Positions 23,971 through 35,330 of a stretch of 60,000 nt of DNA are shown piece by piece. Below the pieces are notes generated by a model. It worked only from the letters and a program-made list of their open reading frames with translations, searched no databases and was not told the origin of the DNA. The stretch comes from Hydractinia symbiolongicarpus. Its lineage: Eukaryota > Cnidaria > Hydrozoa > Anthoathecata > Hydractiniidae. The DNA lies in contig NC_079883.1 in assembly GCF_029227915.1 (NCBI RefSeq), positions 5,334,001-5,394,000 on the forward strand. Reading direction: 5' to 3'. Each line of letters begins with the position of its first letter. Within the stretch, counting starts at the first letter, position 1. Both the position numbers and the translations under genes were made by a program.

Positions 23971-24600
23971 TACCTATATATTTACATTAAATGAAGTATC
24001 TGAGAATAATAAGGGAATATCCTTCAACTTTATTTTAAATTTTTAGTTATGACTTAAAGTTGTTTTAATGGTTGAAGCGTTTGAACGCTGCTTTAAATTC
24101 ATCTTTGGCCATAAAAAACATGAAACGCAGTTAATATCAGTCATCAGCTAAAGTAATCTTTTTAAAGAAACCATATACCATTCCTATTCCTATTTAATTA
24201 TATCTTCTTTTAAATATACACGTTTTTTTAATTTTCGTTCTTAGTTTATGACTGTGGTATATATCTTATCTGTCATGCTGAACTCATAAGCGAACTCTAT
24301 TAAACTACCAATCAAATTGTTGGCTTTTACAACGTGGCTACTAAAATGACCAATACCAAGCAACGAGAAATATACGAGTTAATAATATCGATAAAAGATT
24401 CGATTTGACTTAATGAAAAAGTTTCATTTGTTTCTTTTCATAATAAACCATGCAAACTTAAAAATTTAATTTGTGTAGGATTTCACATTTCATATTTTTA
24501 AATTATATTGCTTGTAAATATATATTTCCATCACTTTGAAGTTATTAGCTACTGCCGTTTTTGGCTGTGTCTATGACAATCTTGTGTGGAAAAGACCATG
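23971..24600. other. Intergenic, no recognised feature
   Basis: AT-rich with no supported feature. Confidence 0.35.
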
Positions 24601-24607
24601 GAAGAAA

Positions 24608-24844
24608 TCATTCTTGGTAATATTCATTTACATCAGGAAATACAAACATATCAGTCCAATGTGCCATGAATTTTAGCTTTTTTAAAGATGGTAATTCAAA
24701 TAAATATGATGGCAGGATATTATTTTTATCACCTGTTTGCTCAAAAAAATGTGAAGACCAATATATGGGCACTGTATTTGAATTCACCACTGCAAGATTG
24801 AACAAAACAGTTTTTTTTTCTTGACAGTTTAGGAATGGATCCAA
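24608..24844 (-). other. Unrecognised open stretch, possible terminal exon
   Basis: A 78-codon minus-strand frame without an ATG. It begins just after CTCTAAG, a weak acceptor, with DPFLNCQEKKTVLFNLAVV and ends DVNEYYQE followed by TGA. The composition is protein-like (mixed polar and aromatic residues), but I recognise no domain and see no convincing upstream exon. It could be the last exon of a lost or distant gene, or chance. Confidence 0.2.
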
Positions 24845-24874
24845 CTTAGAGTGTTGCCTATAAAACTTTGACCA

Positions 24875-25075
24875 GGAACATTTTAGGAAACAAATTTGTT
24901 TTATTGAAGATATTATTTCTATTTTTCTGTTCAGTATTCATATTATTGTTGAAGGTTTATCATTTCTTAAAAAATGATAGTTTAGTAGGAAGCGTTTCGG
25001 AAGATCCTTGCCCCATCATCAGGAAAAATAAAATGAGGTTGAGGGTCTATATAATTGCAGAGGATTGCAATTCAC
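24875..25075 (-). mobile_element. Penelope-like element end with hammerhead-like core
   Basis: On the minus strand it contains CTGATGA (25022-25016) and GAAAC (24998-24994) separated by a GGGG...CTTCC region, then CTTCCTACTAAACTATCATT. The same sequence recurs at 48540-48668 and 49027-49105. Penelope-like retroelement ends are known to carry hammerhead ribozyme motifs. Here the core CUGAUGA is intact but stem II is weak. Confidence 0.45.
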
Positions 25076-25408
25076 AAAAATTAATCAATCAGGGACAAGC
25101 CTTTAAACAAGTAATCAACATTTTCCAGAACAAATTTATTTGTTCTAAAACACGCCGAAACGTTAAATTTAAGTGGCAAACCTACCAAAACATATATCAA
25201 AAAACATTGTTTCTTTCTAACATTATTTATTACCAAGGTACTGCAAAATTGAGTTCCTTTGTTGCTATGGTTACTGGTAGCTAGTCAACACAAAGCTTTT
25301 TGGACGTCTAATATAGCCGAAGAACAAGTGCGCCTTCAAGCTTCTATAGAGGGTTTCACGTTTGTTCAATAACGGGTAAAGCCATTAACCTAGCTTAAGA
25401 TTGCTTAG

Positions 25409-26978
25409 TTGGAAACAAAATCTACCAACCGAAAGAAAAGCATCGCGTTCCATACCTCCTTCCAGATGGAAATCCACCAAGTAAGTCTCCACGCCTTTGC
25501 CGATGCGAGCAAAAACGGCACATCGGTCGCTTTGTACGCAGTTTGTTTTCAGGGTTCAGGTGTTATTCAAGGGTTGTGGGATCGAAGAAAGGACCTTTAA
25601 CAACAGAAGAAACAGAAGCAGCGATGAAGTTTTGGATCAAGCGAACGCAACTCCATTGCAAAACCACTGACAAGTTCAAAGAAGACAAGGAGCAACTAAA
25701 TTTTCTAAAAAATGATGAAGGGATCTACTTATGTATGGGGAGAGTTGTAGAAGATTACCCCATGCATATGCCCCCCTAAAGAATTGTTGAGCCAAAAGAT
25801 TGTCGAGATGGCCCACGTGAAGACTTTGCACGTAGGATGTAAACGTTTTCGGGTCATGGCAATAACAAGACCAAGACAAGCCAACCTGCCGACAGATCGA
25901 ACACAAGGCAATCGTCCGTTTCAGGTTGTTGGTGTAGATTTTGCGGGACCGTTTGCGTACCGAAAGGCCGCTAAGTTTGAAGGTAAAGCTTACGCTTTCT
26001 TCTACACTTGAAGTTTAACCAGAGCGGTTTTACATTGACGTGTTATTAGACCAATCGCTCTATCAAGTCATTGCAAGCCTTAAATCATTTATTGCTAGAA
26101 GAAGTAGACCCGAGAAAATCTAATCCCATAATTTTTGAGCAGCAGCGAAGTGGATTAAAAGAAATGTGAACGAGAAAAGGATTAACGATTTTCTGGCAAA
26201 AGAGAATATAAAGTGGCAGTTCAACTTAAGTCGCACCCCTTGGTGGGGCGGCTAATTCGAAAGAATAGTGAGGTTAATGAAGCAAACTCTGTTCAAAGCA
26301 ATGGGAAAGGCGAAAACAACTTTGACAGAATTAAAGTCGTTGTTTCTGGAAGTTGAAACGATGCTCAATAATTGTCCACTTGGATATATCGAAGACAATG
26401 TACAGTCAGTCATGTTCACACCGAACGTTATGATGTTTGATTGTCCAATTCACATTCCAAATGAAGAAGATGTAGATGAAGACGCAAGTCCAGATTTGAG
26501 GACCAGATTTAAGTTCTTGAGAGCATGCAGACAGCGAATATGGGGATGATGCACGAACGAATACCTGAGATATCTAAGGGAGAGACACAATTTGGTTAAT
26601 CATAAGAAAAAAATGAGGTTGAAATTAGACGATGTAGTTGTTATTAAAGGAGACGAGAAGAACAGAGCATACTGGAAAACAGGTATTGTGGAGAAATTGA
26701 TTACCGGAAGGGACAGCGTTGTTAGAGGAGCACGGTTACGAGCAGGAAGAGATCATTTGGAGCGAGCAGTGGAACACCTTTATCCATTAGAGTTGATGTG
26801 TGATCGCAGAAAAGACAATCAAAAAACGAGAAGTCATGAACAGACGAACAGCAACAGCGATTCGTTGAATCCTTTAGCACCCGAATTTAGACCGAAAAGA
26901 AACGCAGCTGCAATTGCTAAAGTTCTGATAAAAGATCACTTTGACGAAAGTAACAGACCTGTTGCGATCGAAACGTGA
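25409..26978 (+). pseudogene. Degenerate BEL/Pao retrotransposon pol, 3' half
   Basis: Ordered fragments of a Pao-type polyprotein. RNase H appears at about 25480-25575 (HAFADASKNGTSVALYAVCF). The integrase N-terminal region is at about 25575-25780 (EGIYLCMGRVVEDYPMHMPP). Part of the zinc-binding domain seems deleted, because KTLHVGCKRFRVM joins early. The integrase core begins at 25920 with FQVVGVDFAGPFAY, and WWGG is near 26241. A DUF5641-like C-terminal domain spans about 26590-26800 (KIGD-like DDVVVIKGDEKNRAYWKTGI, then LRAGRDHLERAVEHLYPLEL). Stops and frameshifts occur near 25600, 25780, 26010 and 26250-26270. No gag, protease or RT precedes it, so it is 5'-truncated and dead. Confidence 0.85.
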
Positions 26979-27017
26979 AAAAAATTTGCTAACTCTGTTA
27001 CCAAATTGGGGGAGTAT

Positions 27018-27296
27018 GTTAAAATTTGAACCCGAGTAGTAGATATCGGTGAGCATGCGCAACGGGGAGTAGTTACGAGAGCGTGGAAACAAGGGGACGG
27101 AGAATAACAGACAGATGTAATTTTATTTTAACGAAGAGATATTGTGTTATTACCTGAGCTATATTTTATTGTGTGGGCTATTCCAAACACCTCAAAGGAA
27201 AATAATTTTTTTTTCTCTACATTGAGGGTTCGTTAAATCTAAAATAGAAGCAAAAAAGGGTTTTTGTTGTTGTAATAATTAACCTTATTGTAACAA
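27018..27296 (+). repeat. Probable 3' LTR of the BEL/Pao relic
   Basis: A purine tract AATTGGGGGAGTA (about 27004-27016) comes just before TGTTAAAATTTG at 27018. This is the expected polypurine tract followed by a TG-starting LTR directly downstream of the pol C-terminus. The end is placed at TTGTAACA near 27296. There is no 5' LTR in the window, so the length rests on end motifs only. Confidence 0.5.
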
Positions 27297-27715
27297 AATA
27301 TAGGTCCCCGGTTATGGGGACCGCGGATCGAATCCCGCTCACTGCCAGGCAGTATGTTAGTGATGAACAAAGTAGTTCTCTTTCAGTATTGTTTCTTTTG
27401 TTCGGGTATAGGCTGAAAAAAATATTCTAAACTTCAACTTAAATTTTCTTTCCTTGAAAATTGCTTTATTTATAACCTCAAAGTTCTTTGTTTTGTTATT
27501 TCAACGATTTTTACTATTTCGCGCTCGTTAGTTACAACGAGGTTTTGGGATAGTGAGACAATAAAGTTCAGTTTGTAAAATCATAGTTGATAATACTATG
27601 TTAAAATATAGAGTACACTTTATCAAAAGTTTGTTTTATAAAGGGACATGATGAAAATCTTCGTTAGATTTTTACTGACATCAGCACTTTCCCTGTGACG
27701 CTGTCAGAAGCTTGA

Positions 27716-27824
27716 TAATTGTCTGAAACAAAAATTTATTTTGTTTTCAGACAATTCCGTTCGGGGGGTGGGGGGTGGGATGGAGTCCCCTCACACCCCA
27801 CACCCCCGAACGGAATAGGGTTAA
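27716..27824. repeat. Two adjacent long hairpins
   Basis: The first is AATTGTCTGAAAC (27717-27729) pairing with GTTTTCAGACAATT ending at 27758. The second follows at once: CCGTTCGGGGGGTGGGGGGT pairs with the C-rich ACCCCACACCCCCGAACGG ending at 27821. GC content changes abruptly against the AT-rich surroundings. This may be a foldback element or MITE end. Confidence 0.7.
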
Positions 27825-27942
27825 CACGCAGTGTGACAGCTGACAAAGATAAATTGGATTTTACAAGATTTGTAATTTTTTCGTCAACAAAAGCAATTAA
27901 ATAAACTGGGAAATACAATTCACAATAGACATTTTTTTATAA

Positions 27943-28192
27943 GGAACTTATCACAAGAGATAGTTAGAAGTAGGAAGAAACTGAAGGAAAAGTATCGTGA
28001 AAAAGAAAAAAATTTAATGTTGATTTCGAAGTTTCATCTAGAATTGAAATGGAGCAACAAGCGTAATTTGAATTTTCTTTATCCAGATTTTAAAACTCTG
28101 AATGACTATGATAATTTTTTCTTACGAAAGAGTGGAGGACGTTGTAAGAAATGTTTTGGACTAAAACTTATAAGAAAATTAAAAAAACCTTT
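27943..28192 (+). other. Possible internal exon, lysine-rich protein
   Basis: An open frame runs from an acceptor-like TTTTTTTATAAG to a strong donor CCTTTG|GTAAGTAC at 28193. It encodes a basic helical-looking stretch (IVRSRKKLKEKYREKEKN) followed by FLYPDFKTLNDYDNFFLRKS and a GGRCKKCFG motif. No family is recognised, and no flanking exons were found. The donor and the composition are the only support. Confidence 0.25.
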
Positions 28193-28283
28193 GGTAAGTA
28201 CACTTTTAGTAAGACTTCTTATAAAAACATACATCAGCTCAATTTTGCGAAAAAAATTCGCGAAAAAACAATACTGTAGATAA

Positions 28284-28950
28284 AGGTGACTATTCTGTTA
28301 AATTGTAAATCCCATGTGTATGTCTTTAAAATAATTGTGCATTTTATATACAGCGTACAATTACTAAGAAAAACAAAGTTGAAATATTCTACATTTTAAT
28401 ACCCGAGCTGAAAATTTTTAATTACTTAAAGTCTTTAACTTCAATTATAAAATAATTTTTTGTTTCTCTTCGTAAGACGATTCGTTTCATATACATGCTT
28501 CACACAAATTATAATAAAATTTAGCTAATGATTATATGATAACACCATAACTTTAAATAACAAAAAATTTGTAAATAACACCTTCGACTTCTTGGTCTTC
28601 CTCTTCACAACTGATTTTTTACTAAAAAAAGACTTGGTTGTGTATGTAAAAAAACCTCAAAAAAATCAATGTATTTCTTTGAACTAACACCGTGAGATTT
28701 GTTTATAATTTAGAAATAAGTACTCCGATAGAAAGACGCGTTTATTAGAGAAATTGACGTTACATTTGCTTGTTTGTGAGAAAGAGATGTGAAGTCAAAT
28801 TAATGGTTTAAAACTGGTATTTTTAATATATAATAAATAAAATGTGAATTATATGTACAGTGTATGTTAACTTTCAAAGAGAAAATAAAGATAAAGAAAA
28901 TTCCCATACGTAAAATTAATTTAAGGAAAAAAGAACGTTACTTTAAGAAA
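28284..28950. other. Intergenic, no recognised feature
   Basis: AT-rich with no supported gene. Confidence 0.35.
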
Positions 28951-28961
28951 GTTCCTGTAGT

Positions 28962-29044
28962 CAACCTCGTCCCCAGGGTCTTGTGGCCCCTAAGCTGTTA
29001 TTACGGAGTGCATCACAAAGCAAAATGCCCTGGGAACGAGGTTG
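28962..29044. mobile_element. 83-bp MITE with 10-bp target duplication
   Basis: The ends CAACCTCGTCCCCAGGG and CCCTGGGAACGAGGTTG form a 17-bp inverted repeat with one mismatch. TTCCTGTAGT is present on both sides (28952-28961 and 29045-29054). Related copies, more decayed, lie at 32594-32682 and near 32196, 51383 and 51605. The interior has no coding capacity. Confidence 0.85.
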
Positions 29045-29275
29045 TTCCTGTAGTTTCTTAAAACAAAATTTATGTTACCTGCAGGGTATATATTTAAAGA
29101 AATGCATTTAACTACAAAAAGCCGAGCTGAGGCTGGCTGTTCTTGTTTTTCAAGATTTTTTTCTATTTTGTTCTTAATAGTAAGAAGAGAGCTCTGGAAT
29201 TCTGACTCATTTTGTTCTTAATACGAATTTTTCCACAAATTTTCTTACAATACACCTTTCCCGAATTTCATAAAT

Positions 29276-29494
29276 TATAATAATTATGACGTCATCCAAA
29301 ATTTTATAATGGTTCTATGCTATTAAAATAAAACATCCAATTATCATGACAAAACTGAAGTTTTTAGAGCAATATAATATTCTGGTTGGATTGTATTTAG
29401 ATTTGAAGAAAATAATTATTTTGAAAACGAGGCTATTTTTAGAAAGATTGGCTATATGAAAGGTTTGACTGTAATTTTCAGTTCGAAATTGAAA
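29276..29494 (+). repeat. Left arm of a ~220-bp inverted repeat
   Basis: Matches the reverse complement of 30788-31021 along its length. Landmarks are ATTATGACGTCATCCAAAAT, TTTTTAGAGCAATA and TTTTGAAAACGAGGCTATT. The two arms enclose the last exon of the secreted-protein gene. It may be two opposed copies of a MITE. Confidence 0.8.
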
Positions 29495-30051
29495 CACTTA
29501 ACGAACAGAAATATTTACGAAATTAGGTAATTTGTTCTACCTTTTGCTAAGGAACTTAGGGATAAGAAACATATTTAGTATCGACCTCTTTAATTGAGTT
29601 TGACATAATTAGGAAATTCGGGAAAGGTCCATTAACGTGCTTATGAAAAAAATTGATCAATTAAGTCAATATGAATATTTACCAGTCATAGGTGAAAAAA
29701 AAAAAAAAGATAGCGAACAAGAACAATTATTGGACAAAATTAGCTTTGGATTTTTTTTAGTTTGAAAAAATTTATTTGAGCTGTTCTAGACAATTTCTTT
29801 TAAAATTGTCCATAACTGCTTGCGATCGCTTTTTCTTACCTATAATAGCTGCGATTTTAAAAGACTCAAAAAGTCGAGTTTAGAGAAATCTTGAGGGAAA
29901 AACCCAAATATTTTAACTAAAAAATGTATGAACGCAACCTCGTTTTCAGCGCCTGTTGTCTCGTCTTTATATTTGTACGCTATACTTTATAACACGTAGT
30001 TAAATTTACAACAAACAAAATTTACACACAACATTTAGAAAGTAAATAAAT

Positions 30052-30057
30052 TTTATT
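30052..30057 (-). promoter_or_regulatory. Polyadenylation signal AATAAA
   Basis: TTTATT on the plus strand reads AATAAA on the minus strand about 50 bases after the stop codon at 30106. This is a usual spacing for a short 3' UTR. Confidence 0.5.
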
Positions 30058-30105
30058 AAACAAAAAAAGTTGCATGTGAATGAAATCTGGTTGCAAACAT
30101 TTAAG

Positions 30106-33100
30106 TTAATCGTAGAAAACAGCATGTACGTCTGCACATGATCTTCCTTCACTAACACTCTCATAATAATGATCTATTAAATCTAGAAAGTACCAGATTC
30201 TTAGCTCATCTCCATAATTTGCAGATATGTTTAGATTATCAAATTGAAGATATGGCGAGCTTGCATTATATCCAGAAAGAATGTAAGATCCGTGTTTTGA
30301 ATTTGGGATTATGATTGTGTTGTTTTTGTCAGTGATTACAGTCAGAATCCACTCTTCTCCATAATAATGACAGCCCCATCGAGAGGTAACGTTACTAACG
30401 TCACTTCGGCAATTCAATGTAGATTCTTCACCCGTATGTTTAAGTTTCAACCTTGTCATAGTGCCAGTATGGTTCAATGTAAACTTACCATAACTACCAT
30501 TCTTTGCACCAAAACAAACATTTGTAGCTTGTAACTTCCAGTTGTCGGCTACATAAAATTCATAACATAAAAAGATATTATTAATGAATATTTAACAATA
30601 TATTGGAACTTATATACATAATGTTATTTTTTAACCAAAGACAATCGAGCTGTTCTTTCAGTAAAAAAATATTGTGCCAAATTGAATTATATTAATTATT
30701 ATATGAATTATTATACAATCACGGTTTATGGAGTTCAACAGCCCAAAAATTTATTGCTAAATAATATGTGATCATATCTTTTCAATATATCAATCCCGAG
30801 CTGAAAGTTACAGTCAAACCCTTCATATAGCGCAGCTTTCCAAGAATAGCCTCGTTTTCAAAATAATTATTGTCTTCAAATCTAAATAAAACCCAACCAG
30901 AATATTGTATTGCTCTAAAAACTTCATTTTTGTCATGATAATTTGATATTCTATCTAAATATTCTTATTTGAAGAGCACAGAACCATTATAAAATTTTGG
31001 ATGACGTCATAATTATTATAGTTTTTACAAGTTTTTGTTTTTCAAGAAAAAAATAACTTTACTCATGGAGTTTTTAACCAATCAGGGAAAAATATCAGAT
31101 TTTTGCACTGTAGAATTGAAAAATAAGTAAATATTGAACTTGTTCTTCCGTAGAAAATAAAAATATAACATATATTTTGTGTAGAATAGCCAATCACAGT
31201 GCGAGAAAAACTCTAACCATATGATAATAACCAATAAATAAATATATTTCAAAACTAAGTATCTATATATTTTAATAGCAAAATTTGTGTAGAATTTTCA
31301 TGGCAGTATGGGGTGAAAATAAGTAGATTTTAGATGAACTAACCAGTAAGCATTAGAAATGAGATCTTTGACTTTGAATATTTTACATACTATAGTAGTA
31401 ATAGCATCTTATAGCCTTCGTTATAATATTTTGGAACTTAAGAAATATTTTAGGTCCGGAAAATACGGAGAAAGAATAAAGAGAGAAAAAAAGGTGAATA
31501 AAGAGGAAAAAATGTCACAGTGAAATAGACAAAGAAAGTGCCAAGTAAGCAATTTGAGAATTGATATCAGTCTTTTTCCCTTGGATACGAAGGGCTCCTT
31601 TCCTTCTTAAATTACCTTTATTTTAGCGTTTTTAAAATTTATCTTTATAAGAGAAGTATTCTAAAGTTAACTTTAAATTTACAATATTTTTTAACTAAGG
31701 TCTGTAGTTTAAGTTTGGACTGTTGTAAGAACTTACCAAGTCTAAAATAATGTATGTCAACAGGTAAGCGACTACGCCCTCAGTTTTAAGGCAACCTGGA
31801 TAAAACTGTATCATTAGTACTTCTCGTCAAACTCCTCATTTTAGAAATCATTAACATCATCAGAAATTATTTACAGCCACCTTGATCGAACTCCTCTTCG
31901 AATAACGACTGTTTTTAATAATGACTATTTTTCATCCACTCATTTTAAAACGCGCCTAAGCGTTTGTTTAAAAAAGATATACAGCAGTTATCTTGTTCTC
32001 TTAACTAAAATATACATAGGATAGAACGGTATAATAATTTGACTTATGTTCTTGTGATTGGTGTATTTTATGTTTGTGTCTGTTTTATCATATTCCTAAA
32101 ATTCATAGAAGAATATGTTCATCACGAAATTAAGAAATTCAGAAGAAAAATATAATTTTAGGTTGTCTAAAATAATTACAAGAAAGCTACAACCTCGTTC
32201 TCAGGACCTTTTCTCTCTAAAACTATTTACTGAAAATGAGGTTATGACATCCTAAAAAGTAAAAATCTTTAAAGTTATTTGTCTAATATCTTGACGCAAT
32301 TGAAACTTTGCCCTGGGAAACTGTGAATGGATAATTCAGGCTCAAACCTGAATAAGTTAAATGTACAAGTTGACTAACATGAATACAAAATAAAAAATGT
32401 ATAATTGAAATAAATTAAAATAAACATGAATAAATCATGAGTATAAAAAAACCATACCCTTATAGCTCGTGTTTTTCTTCTTAGTCTCATAATAAGAAAC
32501 ATTCTAGAAACAAAAATGTTAACTCCGTTATAATAATTTAAAATGTCAGCTTTCGTAACATAATTTAAAATGTCAGCTTTCGTAACATAATGCCAACCTA
32601 ATTCCCAGGACGTTTTGCCGTTTTGATGAAATTAATTCCGTAATAACAGCTCAGGGGCCACAAGATCCTGGGGACAAGGTTGATATAATGCTTTTTTCTA
32701 AGAGCACTGAGTTTAAAGAAGCCTGAAAATGTTCTTATTGTTAACAAGAGGAGTACAAACACAAATATGTTAATCTTAACTTTGTATCATCTAGAATATT
32801 TTAAAACATGTTTAAATTTTAAATTGTATGCATTTTATACAACTTCCTCTTTTAAACAACGCATATTTCAAGAATTCAAACCTCGTACCCAGTCCTTTTA
32901 TATAGGTATTAATTACTGTTCGTTTGTTTAAAAGAGAAAAAATGAGAACAAGTGAAAAAAAAAACACAATAGAAAGTTAAACATGCCAAATATATTTTCT
33001 CTAACTGAGACATATTTTAAAAAAAATTTGTTTTATTCAGGCCTAACTTTTAGGGGACATGAGAAGGCAGGGTATTTATATATCCCAGCCTAAAAAAAGA

Positions 33101-33760
33101 CTAAAAGTGTGGAACACAAACTTTAACATAAGAAAAATTCGTGCAAATAGCTGTTACATGGGTGACTTATAAACGCATAAAAATACAGCTTTGGAAAATG
33201 TCAAGGATATTCCGTTTTTATCCGAGCATTTATTAACAATAAGTTATAGTCCAGCAGACGTCACGTCTTATCCAGAACTAAGACTTGCTAAATATGACAA
33301 AAAGTCACCAAATTTCAACCGCGGTACGTTCATAAGTTATTAAAAAATAAGGAGGAAGAAGAGGGGGATTTTGTAGTTCTCCTCCGAGATCGCCTTCCTG
33401 GGTACAAATAGGGTTAGATTATTATATCAGTTATTTATAATTAGTTCCTACCTCAAACCACTCCACTTTTTCTCCATCTGATATTTTTGGTAACTTTAAG
33501 TCATCGTCACCTCCTTCTTTAACAAACCAACACTCTCCAAATGAGTTATTATCCTGGTCTGGTTTGAAATATGCCGTGTCACAATCTTGATCATTACCAC
33601 ATCTTACCAAGCAAGTTGTTCTTGTGAACCCTTTATAATGATTTGTAACTTTTCCTTTTTTGTTGTCGTAAACGTTGTGTATGACGTAAAGATTACCTTC
33701 AGTGAAAACGTATTTGATAGCAAAAAGCAATAAAATTAAAGTTAAAATTTTGAAAGCCAT
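30106..33760 (-). CDS. Three-exon secreted protein, 265 aa, PAN-like plus a conserved C-terminal domain
   Basis: Exon 1, 33760-33452 (309 nt), encodes signal peptide MAFKILTLILLLFAIKYVF and a Cys-containing segment (TTCLVRCGNDQDCDTAYFKP ... GECWFV) like a PAN/Apple domain; it ends GAG|GTAGGA. Exon 2, 32503-32458 (46 nt), follows TTTCTAG and encodes NVSYYETKKKNTSYK, ending G|GTATGG. Exon 3, 30548-30106, follows ATGTAG and encodes DNWKLQATNVCFGAKNGSYG to RTCADV-like GRSCADVHAVFYD and TAA. The phases 0 and 1 match, and the total of 798 nt is divisible by three. From memory, a WKLQ..NVCFGA ... LRIWY.EDL ... C.DV.A domain next to PAN occurs in cnidarian secreted proteins; the role may be extracellular binding. 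The upstream ATG frame has no earlier ATG. AATAAA lies 50 bases past the stop. Confidence 0.75.
30788..31021 (-). repeat. Right arm of the ~220-bp inverted repeat, within intron 2
   Basis: Reverse complement of 29276-29494 with scattered mismatches and a small insertion around 30950-30975. It lies in the intron before exon 3, so a pre-mRNA spanning both arms could fold and loop out exon 3. Confidence 0.8.
31022..32190. other. Intron sequence without recognised features
   Basis: Part of intron 2 of the 265-aa protein gene. No repeat ends other than MITE relics near 32196 were recognised. Confidence 0.35.
32594..32682. mobile_element. 89-bp MITE of the CAACCTCG family
   Basis: The ends CAACCTAATTCCCAGGA and TCCTGGGGACAAGGTTG are inverted repeats with few mismatches. 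The flanks ACATAATGC (32585-32593) and ATATAATGC (32683-32691) look like a 9-bp target duplication with one change. It lies in intron 1 of the 265-aa protein gene. Confidence 0.75.
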
Positions 33761-34186
33761 ACTGTCTGTGTGTAACACCTCCAATGAACAGTTGAACAAA
33801 AATGATTACTGTTGTTGTGTGAAAAATCATATATGAGATAGAAACAATAACTATTGACACCCAAAATGTAACCAATAAGCTGAGTTTTTCTTCATCACGT
33901 GTCTCAAACTAACCAATGATATTGGTATATACACTAAGGACATGTTTTTATGTTTCTTGTTTTGAATTAATTATTCACTTTTATTTAAAACGACATATAT
34001 CGACTCCTGCGTCATTCAAATTTGAGTAAAATATTGACAGTTGGTTCAAGGAGTAAAAACGTGACCGAGTTTCCCTCAGAAGTAAAACCCTCTTAAAATG
34101 GTACCGTCTGATAAAAAAACATTTTAAAGGTAAAACAGAACTAAATCCTACAAAATTATGACACTCGAGAAACAGTTAGAACACAC

Positions 34187-34330
34187 TTTATTAAAAGAAA
34201 AATTTTATAAGAAAAATTTTACAAGAACAATTTTATAAGAACAATTTTGCAAGAACAATTTTAGAAAAAAGAATTCTATAAGAAAATTTTTATAAAAACA
34301 TCTTTTAAAAATAATTTTATAAAAACAACT
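34187..34330. repeat. Minisatellite of AAGAACAATTTTAT-type units
   Basis: Imperfect tandem units of about 16-17 bp built on AAGAACAATTTTAT. No coding capacity. The rest of 33800-35330, upstream of the 265-aa gene, holds nothing else I recognise. Confidence 0.7.
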
Positions 34331-35330
34331 TTTAATAACTAAATACACTCGGTTCCAGGCTTTAACGAAAATTGCGATAAATTAAAATTTATTACATCCA
34401 GAACGACTAACAAAATGAATTTTACCATTTTGAATTAACCTGCTTACCTTCTTTTAAATGTCATAAAAAAGGCAATTATAGATCGAAAAATAAATATGGA
34501 TAGTGAATATTCTTAGTAACATTTGAAATTAATGTCAAAGATAAAATAGACTTAGAAGTTATAAATTTAGAAGAAATCAGAAAATGTTCATTTTTATCCG
34601 GGATTTCTTTTTCAATAGGAATTTATTTGTTTAACAAATTTACACCTTTTGGGGGGCCACCACGGGTCCCAGGTCCCAGATCGGGTCTTGCTTTTCGATC
34701 ATAACGTTATATTGAGCATTCAATAAATTTTTACTTGAAATGTACGTCATTAAGTCTAAAATATATTTGTTTGGTTAAGATAATTGTGGTCGTTTTTATA
34801 GGGTATGTAGGATAGAAATAGATTTATTATCGCATGTTAAACCATCTGTTAAATTTCGTGTTAAAACACTATAAATAATTCACGTTTATTTTCGTAATGA
34901 AAAGGTATTTTCATTATAGTGAAAGATTAAATGAACGAAATGCCTTTTACTTACTGCGTTGAATCTGTTGAATCAAATAAGATTATTCTGCGCCAGATCA
35001 TCTTCTTATACTGCTGACGCAGTCATGAATATATAAAGTGAAATTTTTATTTATAAACTACGTAATACACGATTTTTTCACACGAACAATTTTATAAGTA
35101 TACCAGACTCAAATTTTAAAGAAATATAAGAACATTTTCAGGCGTAAATCATTGCTTTCATTCTGAAAAGAATGATTTGCGCCTTCTAGGTCTTTATAGA
35201 ATAACCTGTGTCTGGATTTTTGCACAAAATAAGAACAATCCAGGCACAAAATTTCTTCAAATTCTCTCTCAAAGCTAATGATTTCTTGTAGTTGTTTATT
35301 TTCTCTAGTTTTTGGAATGTGAACAACAAC

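Noticed and set aside
24868-25284. 138-codon plus-strand ORF with a hydrophobic start
   Set aside because: Its first part is the antisense of a Penelope-like end also present at 48.5-49.1 kb, so it is not a host gene.
27300-27355. tRNA-like GGATCGAATCC arm after the BEL/Pao LTR
   Set aside because: Resembles a T-arm with one mismatch and a short loop, but no D-arm, anticodon arm or matching 5' acceptor strand was found.
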